Positions 10,376-18,946 of a stretch of DNA of 64,000 bases are shown here, piece after piece. The first letter of the stretch is position 1. Each line of letters begins with the position of its first letter. Source of the stretch: Kiloniellaceae bacterium (GTDB taxonomy: Bacteria; Pseudomonadota; Alphaproteobacteria; Kiloniellales; Kiloniellaceae); contig JAJFGK010000066.1 in assembly GCA_021776195.1 (NCBI GenBank), positions 10,844 through 74,843 on the forward strand, in the 5' to 3' direction. The notes under the pieces were generated by a model that was not told the origin of the DNA, ran no database searches, and was given only the letters and a program-made list of their open reading frames with translations. A program made the position numbers and the translations under genes.

Positions 10376-11389
10376 CTATCGGTCCTGCAAGCTGCCCGGC
10401 GCCAGCACCGGCAGGTGAAAGGTCGCCTTGTAGTCCAAGCCCTTTGCGGCTGCCGACAGGACAAGTTCCCAGGCGATGCCGCTGTTGCGGCTGCCGAAGC
10501 TCGTCGCCGGCTGGTCGGCGGGAAGGTCGAAGCGCAGCGGGATGGCCAGCCGGCCGATCTCGCTCGAGGCCTGCCCGGCTCTTTGGTCCTCGCTCTCCCA
10601 CAGCACCTCGCGCCGGCGGATGGTCGACTTGCGCTGGTCGCTGCCCGACCCGACGCTGGAGGTCTCCTCCCAGCGGTGCAGGCAGCGCAGTTCTAGGCGA
10701 AAACCTTCCCGCGGCGCGTCTCGCGGGTCGATGCCGCAGGTGACCTTGCCGCGCAGTTCGCCGCCGAGCAGGGCCGGCGTCTCGTCCAGTGTCAGCAGGC
10801 TCTCGCCGAACTTGCGCCGCCGCGCGCGGTTCAGCAGTCCGCCCGTCAGGAACGCCCCGGCCGCGACCGCGAAGCCGGCCGCGACCAGCCAGAGGAACTC
10901 ATCCCAAAAGAATCCGGCCGCTGCCGCCGCCAGGGCGAAGAAGCCCCACAGGCTGGCACCGAGAAAGAAAATGCCGCCGGAACCGGCTTCCTCGGCGGCG
11001 ATGTGCCCGCTGACCCAATCGGGGCGCCGTTCCCATTGGGCCCGCTGCCAGGCCTCCCGGGCCGCGTCGACCTCGGCTTCGCTGGCGTCCTCGTCGACAT
11101 GGATGATGGTGGCCTGTCTGTAGCTTCCCGGTCGGCCGTCGCTGCGCCGCGCGGCGGTCTGCTGTTCCTCGACCAGCACCGCCTTCTTGCCCTCCGGCAC
11201 CGCGAAGAGCCGCCGCGCCAGGTAGCCGGCGCCGCCGAAAACCAGCCCGAAGGCGATCAGGGCAAAGCCGCCCGGGTCGTCGAAGACCAGGATGATGCCG
11301 CCGACCACCATGAGCGCGCCAAAGCCCATGAAAACCAGGCCGGCGATCTTGGGAAGGTCGAGCATCCGCTGCATGCGCTCGTCGGGCAT
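10376..11389 (-). CDS. Unknown membrane protein with C-terminal beta domain
   Basis: I do not recognise the family with certainty. The 337-residue protein has two hydrophobic segments at about residues 13-58 (LPKIAGLVFMGFGALMVVGG; FALIAFGLVFGGAGYLA), a charged stretch with basic and acidic residues (60-145), then two further membrane segments at about 150-205, followed by a soluble domain. The C-terminal 120 residues (IPLRFDLPAD, WELVLSAAAKGLDYKATFHLPVL) look like a beta-sandwich of the kind found at the end of some DUF3592-like membrane proteins; this is an inference from pattern only. It converges on pbpC with a 19-base gap and lies 33 bases downstream-side of the BenE gene start-to-stop order on the same strand. 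The ATG is preceded by GGAAGATC. Confidence 0.7.
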   Translation of the reverse strand: MPDERMQRMLDLPKIAGLVFMGFGALMVVGGIILVFDDPGGFALIAFGLVFGGAGYLARRLFAVPEGKKAVLVEEQQTAARRSDGRPGSYRQATIIHVDEDASEAEVDAAREAWQRAQWERRPDWVSGHIAAEEAGSGGIFFLGASLWGFFALAAAAAGFFWDEFLWLVAAGFAVAAGAFLTGGLLNRARRRKFGESLLTLDETPALLGGELRGKVTCGIDPRDAPREGFRLELRCLHRWEETSSVGSGSDQRKSTIRRREVLWESEDQRAGQASSEIGRLAIPLRFDLPADQPATSFGSRNSGIAWELVLSAAAKGLDYKATFHLPVLAPGSLQDR

Positions 11390-11422
11390 GGGGTGATCTT
11401 CCTACCTTCCGCCGTCGGAAGG

Positions 11423-12610
11423 CTAGATTTTTTTCTTTGCCGGCCAGAGCCGGGCCAAGGCGAGGATGGCGCCGCCCGCCAAGAGTCCCCAAAAGGCCCC
11501 GGCAATGCCGTAGAAGGTGAGGCCCGAGGCGGTCACCAGGAAGGTGACGGCGGCGGCTTCGCGGGTCTCGGCGTCCTTGAAGGCCGCGACCAGGGCGGCC
11601 GAAAAGGCACCGATCAGGGCGAGGCCGGCGACCGCCTCGATGAGAATGCCCGGTGCCAGGCTGACGAAGGCCGTGGCCGCGCCGGCCAGCAGTCCGAAGA
11701 CGACGTAGCCCAATCCGGCGACGATGGCGGCCCAATAGCGGCGATCCCGGTCGGGATGCGCGTCCTCGCCGGCACAGAGCGCCGCGGTGATCGCCGCCAG
11801 GTTCACGGCATGGCCGCCGAAGGGCACGCTGAGCAGCGAGAAGAACCCGGTGCCGGCAAAGAGCGGACCGGCCTTGGGCTCGTAGCCGTTGCTCTTCAGG
11901 ACCGCGATGCCGGGGATGTTCTGCGAGGCCATGGTGACGATGAAGAGCGGCAGGGCGATCCCGACCAGGCCGGCCAGGGTGAAGCGCGGCATGACCAGCT
12001 CGATGTCCGGCAGCAATGCGCCGGACAGCTGCGCGAGGCCGTCGGCGGGCAGGGCAACGCCGAACATAATGACCAATGCGAAGGCGACCAGCGCCGCCGG
12101 TACCGCCAGCAGCCGGTTGAACCGCCCGACGACGATCCAGGCCACCACGATGGGCAGGCCCAAGAGCGGGTCGAAGGCGATGGCCTTGACCGGCGCCAGG
12201 CAGAGGCCGAGCAGCACGCCGGCCAGCATCGCATTGGCCAGCGGCGCGGGAATGGCGTCGACGGCCCGGCCCAGGGGACGCCAGAGACCGGCCACGACGA
12301 TCATGACACCGCAGACCAGAAAAGCGCCGACCGCCACGGGAAAGCCGCCGGGGACCGCGCCAGCGGTCGCCAAAAGCGCGGCGCCCGGGGTCGACCAGGC
12401 CACGCTGATCGGCAGCCTCGTGCGGGCGCTGATGACCACCCCGCAGAGCCCCATGGAGATCGCCAGGGCCATCAGGCCCGTCGCCGCCTCGGCCTCGGTC
12501 GCCCCGACCCCGCGCAGACCCTGGAGCACCACGGCGAAGGAACCGGCAAAACCGGCGAAGGCCGTGAGCAGACCCATAAAGAGGGCTTGCGGGGAAAAGT
12601 CGCGCAGCAT
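11423..12610 (-). CDS. BenE family benzoate/H+ symporter-like transporter
   Basis: An inner-membrane protein of the NCS2-like BenE family, expected to import benzoate or another aromatic acid with protons. The ATG at 12610 is chosen because CGGAGG lies 5 bases upstream; an in-frame upstream extension is low in family-like sequence. The 395 residues are almost wholly hydrophobic with about 12 membrane segments. Family-like segments are GLTAFAGFAGSFAVVLQGLRG, RLPISVAWSTPGAALLA and the central NCS2-type VTMASQNIPGIAVLKSNGY near residue 240. No benzoate-degradation gene lies nearby, so benzoate as the substrate is only the family's default. A perfect CRP-like palindrome sits 142 bases upstream and may control it. 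Confidence 0.9.
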   Translation of the reverse strand: MLRDFSPQALFMGLLTAFAGFAGSFAVVLQGLRGVGATEAEAATGLMALAISMGLCGVVISARTRLPISVAWSTPGAALLATAGAVPGGFPVAVGAFLVCGVMIVVAGLWRPLGRAVDAIPAPLANAMLAGVLLGLCLAPVKAIAFDPLLGLPIVVAWIVVGRFNRLLAVPAALVAFALVIMFGVALPADGLAQLSGALLPDIELVMPRFTLAGLVGIALPLFIVTMASQNIPGIAVLKSNGYEPKAGPLFAGTGFFSLLSVPFGGHAVNLAAITAALCAGEDAHPDRDRRYWAAIVAGLGYVVFGLLAGAATAFVSLAPGILIEAVAGLALIGAFSAALVAAFKDAETREAAAVTFLVTASGLTFYGIAGAFWGLLAGGAILALARLWPAKKKI

Positions 12611-12751
12611 GGACGCCTCCGGGATCGGGGCCGGATGGGCGCCCCTGGTCGCCATCAGGGATAGCGCAAGCGTCATACCGGCGAAAGAGGGAAGGACGGA
12701 AAGGGGGCCGACCCGCGATCCCGGCCCGGACCGGCCCATTCGACCGGATTT

Positions 12752-12767
12752 TGTGACGGGCGTCACA
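12752..12767. promoter_or_regulatory. CRP/FNR-family-like operator palindrome
   Basis: TGTGACGGGCGTCACA is a perfect inverted repeat and matches the CRP consensus TGTGA-N6-TCACA at all ten defined bases. It lies in the gap between two divergent genes, about 142 bases before the benE-like start and 123 bases before the small gene at 12890. Position and symmetry suggest a binding site for a CRP-family regulator controlling one or both; this is inference, and no such regulator is encoded in the window. Confidence 0.55.
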
Positions 12768-12889
12768 CCTGGGCCGGGATGGCCCCCGACGCCTCACCCC
12801 ATCCCGGCATCTCGCCCGTTCGAAGGGTATCGCAATCAACCAGCGGACCGGGCTCTAGCCGGACCGCGGCAACGGAAGGGGACAAGGCA

Positions 12890-13198
12890 ATGACGGTTTT
12901 TCGGGTCGACACCGACAGAGACGAGGCCACGGTCGTCAAGAAGCTGAAGCAGCATGACGATGTGGTCAAGGCGACCAAGGAGTGGAACAAGGCCTTTGGA
13001 AAGTTCCGCGGGATGCTCGAGAAGGACGGCAAGCGCGTCGTCAGCCTGTCGCGTCAGGTCTACCGGATTTCCAATGCGAAACTGAAAGAGATGAAGAAGG
13101 ACGAGAAGGCTTCGCCGGATGACATCGCCGCCCTGCTGGACCTGAGGAAGTCGTCCTACGACCTGACCATGTCGCTGAAAAAGCTGGGTGTCAGATAG
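12890..13198 (+). CDS. Small charged hypothetical protein
   Basis: A 102-residue soluble protein of unknown function. The ATG at 12890 follows GGAAGGGGACA; the longer in-frame reading upstream would run through the CRP-like site region and is not used. The sequence is rich in Lys, Asp and Glu and predicted mostly helical (DEATVVKKLKQHDDVVKATKEWNKAFGKF; LKEMKKDEKASPDDIAALLDLRKSSYDLTMSLKKLG). It has no cysteine, no membrane segment and no signal peptide. It is transcribed away from the BenE gene with the CRP-like palindrome between them. I see no motif that assigns a role. Confidence 0.75.
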   Translation: MTVFRVDTDRDEATVVKKLKQHDDVVKATKEWNKAFGKFRGMLEKDGKRVVSLSRQVYRISNAKLKEMKKDEKASPDDIAALLDLRKSSYDLTMSLKKLGVR

Positions 13199-13216
13199 GC
13201 GCGGACCGACCTGACA

Positions 13217-13251
13217 GAAAAAAACGCCCCGGACGATCTGGCCGGGGCGTT
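13217..13251 (-). terminator. Intrinsic terminator for the GMC oxidoreductase operon
   Basis: AACGCCCCGG (13223-13232) pairs perfectly with CCGGGGCGTT (13242-13251) across a 9-base loop. Read on the minus strand, the stem is followed by a run of T (the A-run at 13217-13224). This is a textbook rho-independent terminator about 50 bases after the oxidoreductase stop. It may also stop readthrough from the plus-strand gene ending at 13198. Confidence 0.85.
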
Positions 13252-13299
13252 GAGGTTGGGTCTCTTGCTGGTCAAGCCTCGAAGCGGGGAGATGTCCGC

Positions 13300-14868
13300 T
13301 CAGAGGTTGCCCTTGGTCATCTGCTCGGCCAAGTAGTCGGCCTGACGGATGGCAAGGGTCACTATGGTGAGGGTCGGATTTTCCGCCGCACCGGTCGTGA
13401 ACTGGGACCCGTCGGAGATAAAGAGATTGGCGATGTCGTGGGTCTGCCCGAACGAATTGCAGACACCGTCGCCTGCCTCGGCGGTCATGCGGCAGGTTCC
13501 CAGGTTGTGGGTCGAGGGATAGGGGGGAACCTCGTGGGACCGCAGCGCGCCAGCCGCATCGTAGACCGCCGTGCCCTGTTTGAAGGCGTGATTGCGCATC
13601 GCCAGATCGTTGGGGTGATCGTCGAAGTGAACGTTGGGGACCGGCATGCCATGCTGGTCTTTCTCGCTCGCGTGCAGGGTGATCGCATTGGTTTCCTGGG
13701 GCATGTCTTCGCCGACGACCCACATGCCGGCCATGTGGTCGTACATGTCCATCGCCGCGGCGAAGTCGCGGCCCCAGGCGCCGGGATCGAGGAAGGCGGC
13801 CATGAAGGGCAGGCCGATCGAGAGGGTCTCCATTTCGTAGCCGCCGACGAAACCCCGGTCGGTGTCGTGGCGTGCCTCGTCGGTGATGATCCCGGCCATG
13901 GTGGTGCCGCGGTACATGTTCACCGGCTTGTCGAAGATCGCGTAGACCGACCCGGTCATGTGACGCATGTAGTTCTTGCCGACCTGACCCGAGGAATTGG
14001 CCAGTCCGTCGGGGAACTTGGCGCTGTCCGACATGAGGAGCAGACGCGGGGTCTCGATCGAGTTGCCGGCGACGCAGACCACCCGCGCCGCCTGACGCTG
14101 CTGGTTGCCGTCCTTGTCGACATAGACCACGCCGTTGGCCTTGCCGGCGTCGTCGTGGTCGATGCGCAGGACGTGGCTTTGCGGGCGGATTTCATAGTTC
14201 CCGGTGGCCTCGGCGGCGGGGATCTCGGTGTAGAGCGTCGACCACTTGGCGCCGTACTTGCAGCCCTGGAAGCAAAAGCCGGTCTGCTGGCAGCCGGGAC
14301 GGCCGTGGCGCGGCCGGCTGTTGATGGCCATGCGGCCGGTGTGGCAGTTCTGATAGCCGAGCCGCTTGGCGCCGGCATACATGACCTTGAAGTTGTTGTT
14401 GCCCGGCAGGCCCGGCACGTCATGGGTGCGGGTCACGCCCATCTTGTCCTCGGCCTTGTCGTAGTAAGGCTCCAGGTCGGCCAGGGTCAGCGGCCAGTCG
14501 AGCAGATTGGCGCCCTCGACCGCGCCATAGTGGGTCTTGGCCCGGAACTCGTAGTCTTGGATGCGCAAGGAAGCGCCGGCCCAGTGGGTGGTCGTGCCGC
14601 CCACGGTCTTGCAGATCCAAGTCGGCAGCCCGCCAAAATCCTTGGCCACCCGCCAGCTTCCCGAGGTGGTACGCTTGTCGAGCCAGGACAGCTGACCGAA
14701 AGAGTTCCACTCGTCGTTCTGAAAATCCTCGATGCCGTAGCGCTTGCCGGCTTCCAGGCAGACAACCTTGACGCCCTTTTGCGCCAGTTCGTTGCCGAGG
14801 GTTCCGCCGCCGGCACCCGAGCCGATGACGACGACGACCGAATCGTCGGAAAGATCGAAACTTGCCAT
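13300..14868 (-). CDS. GMC family FAD-dependent oxidoreductase (gluconate 2-dehydrogenase-like large subunit)
   Basis: A flavoprotein oxidising an alcohol, sugar or sugar acid. The 522 residues begin with the FAD-binding GSGAGGGTLGNELAQKG motif (about 16-32) and an acidic strand end (CLEAG). Also visible are the GMC-like KTVGGTTTHWAGASLR flavin segment, a cysteine-rich stretch (CQQTGFCFQGCKYGAKWS, about 204-221), VAGNSIETPRLLL, and the C-terminal active-site region STHNLGTCRM with ADYLAEQ at the end. Cysteine-rich GMC proteins of this layout are the catalytic subunits of membrane-linked sugar or gluconate dehydrogenases. The next gene upstream encodes a subunit-3-like Tat protein, supporting a heterodimer that could ride to the periplasm with it. 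ATG is preceded by GGGAGCAAG. The substrate is unknown. Confidence 0.9.
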   Translation of the reverse strand: MASFDLSDDSVVVVIGSGAGGGTLGNELAQKGVKVVCLEAGKRYGIEDFQNDEWNSFGQLSWLDKRTTSGSWRVAKDFGGLPTWICKTVGGTTTHWAGASLRIQDYEFRAKTHYGAVEGANLLDWPLTLADLEPYYDKAEDKMGVTRTHDVPGLPGNNNFKVMYAGAKRLGYQNCHTGRMAINSRPRHGRPGCQQTGFCFQGCKYGAKWSTLYTEIPAAEATGNYEIRPQSHVLRIDHDDAGKANGVVYVDKDGNQQRQAARVVCVAGNSIETPRLLLMSDSAKFPDGLANSSGQVGKNYMRHMTGSVYAIFDKPVNMYRGTTMAGIITDEARHDTDRGFVGGYEMETLSIGLPFMAAFLDPGAWGRDFAAAMDMYDHMAGMWVVGEDMPQETNAITLHASEKDQHGMPVPNVHFDDHPNDLAMRNHAFKQGTAVYDAAGALRSHEVPPYPSTHNLGTCRMTAEAGDGVCNSFGQTHDIANLFISDGSQFTTGAAENPTLTIVTLAIRQADYLAEQMTKGNL

Positions 14869-14888
14869 TATCTTGCTCCCTCTCGCGC

Positions 14889-15443
14889 TCAGGCTTTTTT
14901 CGGGCTGGCGTCGGCCGGCGGCGTGGGCAACCAGGACAGGTCGTTGAAGCCGCGGTCGATATAGCCGCCATACTCGAAGGATGAGCCCTCAAAGCCGAAG
15001 TGGCGCCAAACCAGGGGATTGTTGTAGAGCGCGACCACCGACTTGCCGCGCACCGCCTGGAAGAAGCCGCTGCTTTCGCGCTCCTTCAACAGCGCCAGTT
15101 GATGGCCTTGGGACAGCTCTTTGAAGGCTACGCCCATGGCGGCATCGAGATCGGCGACGCCGTCGGTCAGGGTCTTCGCCACGTCCTTGCTGCCGGCGGC
15201 ATCGCCGTCGAGCGCGGCCACCACGCCGGCGTAGTACTGATCGCCCAGGGTGTCGTGGGGATAGCACTGACGCGCGACCGCCAGCAGGGTTTCGCCGGTG
15301 TGCGCGTCGAGGGTGGTCAATTCCAGAGCCCAGGCGCCATCGGCAGCCGTCAGGACCGCGCCGCCGGCCGCCACGGCCGCGCCGGCAGTTGCTATTCCGC
15401 TGGTCCGCAGGAACTGGCGCCGGTTCATTCCCTTGCTACTCAT
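14889..15443 (-). CDS. Tat-exported small subunit, gluconate 2-dehydrogenase subunit 3-like
   Basis: The 184-residue protein starts with a Tat signal: MNRRQFLRTSG (Arg8-Arg9) followed by a long Ala/Gly-rich hydrophobic stretch ending near ADGAWA. The mature part (TLDAHTGETLLAVARQCYPHD, YYAGVVAALDG, FFQAVRGKSVVALYNNPLVWRHFGF) matches the gluconate 2-dehydrogenase subunit 3 family, the small partner of GMC-type dehydrogenases. It precedes the flavoprotein gene by 20 bases on the same strand, so the two are very likely one operon and one complex. The usual third partner, a multi-heme cytochrome c, is not adjacent. Start chosen at the first ATG; the Met six residues later is an alternative. Confidence 0.88.
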   Translation of the reverse strand: MSSKGMNRRQFLRTSGIATAGAAVAAGGAVLTAADGAWALELTTLDAHTGETLLAVARQCYPHDTLGDQYYAGVVAALDGDAAGSKDVAKTLTDGVADLDAAMGVAFKELSQGHQLALLKERESSGFFQAVRGKSVVALYNNPLVWRHFGFEGSSFEYGGYIDRGFNDLSWLPTPPADASPKKA

Positions 15444-15546
15444 CTCCTCAACCTCCCGTTTTTTTTTACGTCCGGCCCCGGTCGCGCGGGCCCTGCTTTC
15501 GTCGCCGGCCTTAGCCTCTCGCCGTCATGTGCCGGCGGTGCCAGTC

Positions 15547-15942
15547 CTAGCGATAGCGACCGTGCTGCTCGAGAACCTCGATCTTGTAGCCGTCGGGGTC
15601 CTCGACGAAAAAGAAGCGCGCCATCAAGGCGCCTTCGCGGTGGAACTCCTTCACGTCCTTGGGCGCCAATCCGAGCGCCTGGAAGCGTTCGTGCTCGGCT
15701 CTGCAGTCGGGCACGCAGACCGCCACATGACCGTAGCCGTCCCCGTGCGCGTAGGGCTCGCGACGGTCGTCGTTGTAGGTCAGCTCGATCTCGAAATCGC
15801 TCTCGCCGTTACGAAGATAGGCCAAGCTGAAGCCATCGAATTCGAAACGGTCGGCAACATCGAGATCGAAGGCCTTCTTGTAAAAGGCAATCGAAGCCTC
15901 CAGGTCGAGAACCCGGATCATGGTGTGAATGGCTTTCGCCAC
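15547..15942 (-). CDS. VOC family protein, glyoxalase I (lactoylglutathione lyase)-like
   Basis: A 131-residue single-chain glyoxalase-fold protein, most like lactoylglutathione lyase, which converts the methylglyoxal-glutathione hemithioacetal to lactoylglutathione. The start is taken as GTG at 15942, preceded by AAGGGAGGG; the upstream in-frame ATG has no good site. All four expected metal ligands are present in order: His6 (AIHTMIRVLDLE), Glu in DFEIELTYN, His in GYGHVAVCV and Glu in YKIEVLEQH. The family segments SIAFYKKAF and FFFVEDPDGYKIE support GloA. The substrate assignment rests on the complete ligand set and is fairly good, though other VOC enzymes share the fold. Confidence 0.85.
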   Translation of the reverse strand: MAKAIHTMIRVLDLEASIAFYKKAFDLDVADRFEFDGFSLAYLRNGESDFEIELTYNDDRREPYAHGDGYGHVAVCVPDCRAEHERFQALGLAPKDVKEFHREGALMARFFFVEDPDGYKIEVLEQHGRYR

Positions 15943-16091
15943 GGCACCCTCCCTTGAGCTCGTTTGTTGGCTGCTGTTCAACGCAGCCTTGTCGACGAGC
16001 TTAACGTCCTCGAGACAGAGATAGGTGGTAGCCCGCTACTACATCGCCTTTTGACGCCGGGCCTTTTGACGCCGGTGCTGTGGCAACCGGC

Positions 16092-16430
16092 CTATTGGGC
16101 GGCCGCGAGCGGCGTCGGTTGGCCGGCGCGTTCCTGGTCTAGTTCCTCGCGCACCAGGGTCATCACCTTCCCCGGGCTCTGCAGGTAAAGCACGCAGGCC
16201 ACCCGCAGCAGAGAGGTAAAGTTGGCGATTTCGCCGTGCAGCTCCAGCACCTCGTCATAGAGGGTCGAGAGGAAGCGCGGCGTCGTCATTTCCTGCTGCT
16301 CGGCGACTTCGTCGAGAATTTCCCAGAAAGCCGCCTCCAGGCGGATCGAGGTCGCGTGACCGCCGAGACGGACCGAACGCGTGATATAGGCATACCCGGC
16401 GGGATCTTGGCCGGCGAAAATCTGGCACAT
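16092..16430 (-). CDS. Ribbon-helix-helix domain protein (RHH_4 type)
   Basis: A 112-residue probable DNA-binding protein. The segment YITRSVRLGGHATSIRLEAAFWEILDEVAEQQEMTTPRFLSTLY looks like the arc-type strand-helix-helix of the RHH_4 family common in alphaproteobacteria, followed by helices ending FTSLLRVACVLYLQ. The ATG is preceded by GGGGAGG. Members are usually small stand-alone proteins of unknown target; some accompany aryl-sulfate or iron genes elsewhere. Nothing next to it suggests a partner: a glyoxalase-like gene lies downstream on the same strand after 150 bases. Confidence 0.8.
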   Translation of the reverse strand: MCQIFAGQDPAGYAYITRSVRLGGHATSIRLEAAFWEILDEVAEQQEMTTPRFLSTLYDEVLELHGEIANFTSLLRVACVLYLQSPGKVMTLVREELDQERAGQPTPLAAAQ

Positions 16431-16882
16431 CGAGGAACCTCCCCTAGTCGTTTATTTTGCGCGGCGAACCGATGGCTCGACTAATTAATTGCTTACTTGG
16501 TAACACGATAACACTGCTGCCCCGCCCCTGGCGAGGGGTTAAGTGGGACGGGTCGCTTGTTTGCCGCCATGATCGATGTCCAATCGCGGGCCGCATAGGG
16601 TGCCGGCCGTTCCGCGGTAGGCAAGCGAGCCGATGGCCGCCAATAAAAGCTTCGCCAAACGCGGGCTGACGATAGGCCGTCACACGCAATGATTGGTCCT
16701 TGCCGGCGGGCTTCGAGCAATCACGGAAATCGAGGCCGGACAACGTAATACCTTCTCCGGTCCTTTTTAGGTTGCCAGCCCTCCCCCCCTTTGGAACCAT
16801 AGGGTATCGCCGACGGGCGGCTCGATCGCTCGCGCACAATAGAGGCCCGATCGAACCAAGGGCCTCAGACAGGGAGGACCAT
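16431..16882. other. 452-base intergenic region between divergent genes
   Basis: No gene is supported here. The part next to the RHH gene is AT-rich (TTAATTAATTGCTTACTTGG around 16480-16500) and is the likely divergent promoter area. A short inverted pair, CCGGA (about 16736) and TCCGG (about 16756) followed by TCCTTTTT, could form a leader hairpin ahead of the EF-G-like gene. An A/G-rich Shine-Dalgarno, AGGGAGGACC, ends the region. Short frames present here lack ribosome sites or family-like sequence. Confidence 0.5.
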
Positions 16883-18928
16883 ATGAGCTCGGCTTCGGCA
16901 TCGCCGGCGCGCTGCGCCGTCATCGTAGGACCTTACACCAGCGGCAAGACAACTCTCGCGGAAGCCCTGCTTTATCAGGCGGGTGCGATACCGCGCAAAG
17001 GATCTGTGCCCCAGGGAAACACCATCGGGGACGGCTCGCCCGAGGCGCGCGCTCGCGAAATGAGCGTCGAGCCGAACATCTCCCATTTCACCTTTCTCGA
17101 CGAACCCTGGCACCTGATCGACTGTCCCGGTTCGATCGAGCTGGCCAACGAGATGCGCACCAGCCTGATGGCGGCCGACCTGGCGGTCGTGGTGGCGACG
17201 CCGGAAATCGAGCGCGCCCTGACCCTGGCGCCGATTTTCAAGATACTGGAAGATTTCGATGTTCCTCATTTGCTCTTCATCAACAAGATGGACAAGAGCG
17301 CGGTGCGGGTGCGCGATCTCCTCGAGGCGCTGCAGGCCGTTTCCAACAAGCCGTTGATGCTGCGCCAGGTCCCCATTCGAGACGGCGATGACATCACCGG
17401 CTTCGTCGATCTGGCGAGCGAGCGGGCTTGGAAGTACAACGCCAACAAGATTTCCGATCTGGTCGAAATGCCCGCCGGCATGGTTGACCGCGAAACCGAG
17501 GCGCGCCAGGAGATGCTGGAATCCCTGGCCGACTTCAACGACGACCTGCTGGAGGAGCTCCTGGAGGACAAGGTCCCGCCGACCGAAGAGGTCTATACGC
17601 TCCTGACCGAGAATTTTCGCAATGACCAGATTGTCCCGGTGCTCTTCGGGTCGGCCGAGCAGGGCCACGGCATCAATCGGCTTTTGAAGTTGATGCGCCA
17701 CGAAGGGCCGATGCCGGATGTCACGGCCGACCGCCTGGGCATTCCCGACGGTGGCGGCCTGGCGGCCTCGATCGTCAAGACCTACCATGCCGCGCACACC
17801 GGCAAGCTGTCCGTGGCCCGTTTGTGGCGCGGCGAGTTGAGCGAAGGCGCGACGGTGGATGGCGATCGCGTGTCCGGCCTGTTTCATCTGATGGGTCAGG
17901 ACAACCAGAAGATCAATCGGGCCGATGCCGGCGACCTGGTGGCCTTGGGCCGCATGGATTCGCTAAACACCGGCGACCTGATCACCGCCGAAGGGCGGGT
18001 CACCGATTCTGGCATCGCCTGGCCGGAGCCCCTGAGCCCGGTTTTCTCCGTGGCGGTCGCGCCAAAGAACCGGCAGGACGAAGTGAAATTGACCGGATCC
18101 ATCGCCAAGCTGATCGAGGAAGATGCCTCGCTTTCGATGGAACACAACGAGGCGACCCATCAGATGCTGCTCTGGGGGCAGGGCGAGATCCACCTGCGTA
18201 TCTCGACCGAGCGGCTGAAGAGCAAATACAACGTCGAGGTCGAACTCGATTCCCCGCAGACCACCTACAAGGAAACCATCCGTGGCGGGACGACCCACCA
18301 TGCCCGCTTCAAGCGCCAGACCGGTGGCCATGGCCAGTTCGCCGACATCCACGTCGAGATCAAGCCGCTATCGCGCGGGTCGGGCTTCGAGTTCGTGAAC
18401 AAGGTGGTCGGCGGTGCGGTCCCGCGAAACTACATTCCCGCCGTCGAAGCCGGCGCCAAGGACGCACTGGTCAAGGGGCCGCTGGGCTTTCCGCTGGTCG
18501 ATCTCGAAGTGACGCTGTTCGATGGCCAGCATCATGCGGTCGACAGCTCGGACATGGCCTTCAGGACCGCTGGCCGCATGGCGCTGCAGGAAGGGCTGCC
18601 GAACTGCAAGCCTGTTTTGCTGGAGCCGATCTACGAGGTGACGATTTCGGTGCCCAACGAGTTCACCAACAAGGTCCATACCCTGGTGAGCGGGCGCCGC
18701 GGTCAGATTCTCGGCTTCGAGATGCGCCCCGGTTGGACCGGCTGGGAAGACCTGAAATGTCAAATGCCGCAACCGGAAATGCTCGACCTGATCGTCGAGT
18801 TGCGGTCGTTGACCATGGGGGTCGGGTACTACACCTTTAAGTTCGACCACCTGCAGGAATTGACTGGCCGAACCGCCGACGAGGTGGTCTCGGCGCGCAA
18901 GGCGGCGCTGGAACTGGCCCACGCCTGA
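16883..18928 (+). CDS. Elongation factor G-like GTPase (FusA2-type)
   Basis: A 681-residue translational GTPase with the EF-G domain order: G domain, domain II, III, IV and V. The ATG at 16883 follows AGGGAGGACC; 61 extra in-frame upstream codons are not family-like. The P-loop is GPYTSGKTT (Lys22), not the EF-G AHIDAGKTT, and the switch I RGITI motif is absent (EPNISHFTF in its place). DCPGS and NKMD for GTP binding are kept. Domain IV carries TTYKETIRGGTTHHARFKRQTGGHGQFADIHVEIKPL, and domain V ends with LTMGVGYYTFKFDHLQEL. This pattern is that of the EF-G-like paralogues (EF-G-2 / FusA2), whose role in translation is not settled. It is not the housekeeping fusA. Confidence 0.92.
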   Translation: MSSASASPARCAVIVGPYTSGKTTLAEALLYQAGAIPRKGSVPQGNTIGDGSPEARAREMSVEPNISHFTFLDEPWHLIDCPGSIELANEMRTSLMAADLAVVVATPEIERALTLAPIFKILEDFDVPHLLFINKMDKSAVRVRDLLEALQAVSNKPLMLRQVPIRDGDDITGFVDLASERAWKYNANKISDLVEMPAGMVDRETEARQEMLESLADFNDDLLEELLEDKVPPTEEVYTLLTENFRNDQIVPVLFGSAEQGHGINRLLKLMRHEGPMPDVTADRLGIPDGGGLAASIVKTYHAAHTGKLSVARLWRGELSEGATVDGDRVSGLFHLMGQDNQKINRADAGDLVALGRMDSLNTGDLITAEGRVTDSGIAWPEPLSPVFSVAVAPKNRQDEVKLTGSIAKLIEEDASLSMEHNEATHQMLLWGQGEIHLRISTERLKSKYNVEVELDSPQTTYKETIRGGTTHHARFKRQTGGHGQFADIHVEIKPLSRGSGFEFVNKVVGGAVPRNYIPAVEAGAKDALVKGPLGFPLVDLEVTLFDGQHHAVDSSDMAFRTAGRMALQEGLPNCKPVLLEPIYEVTISVPNEFTNKVHTLVSGRRGQILGFEMRPGWTGWEDLKCQMPQPEMLDLIVELRSLTMGVGYYTFKFDHLQELTGRTADEVVSARKAALELAHA

Positions 18929-18946
18929 CGCCCCGGGGCCTGCCGT

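Noticed and set aside
11003..12664. A 553-codon plus-strand frame opposite the BenE gene
   Set aside because: It is Gly/Gln/Arg/Asp rich, with no motif, and lies over a gene with membrane segments and a good start.
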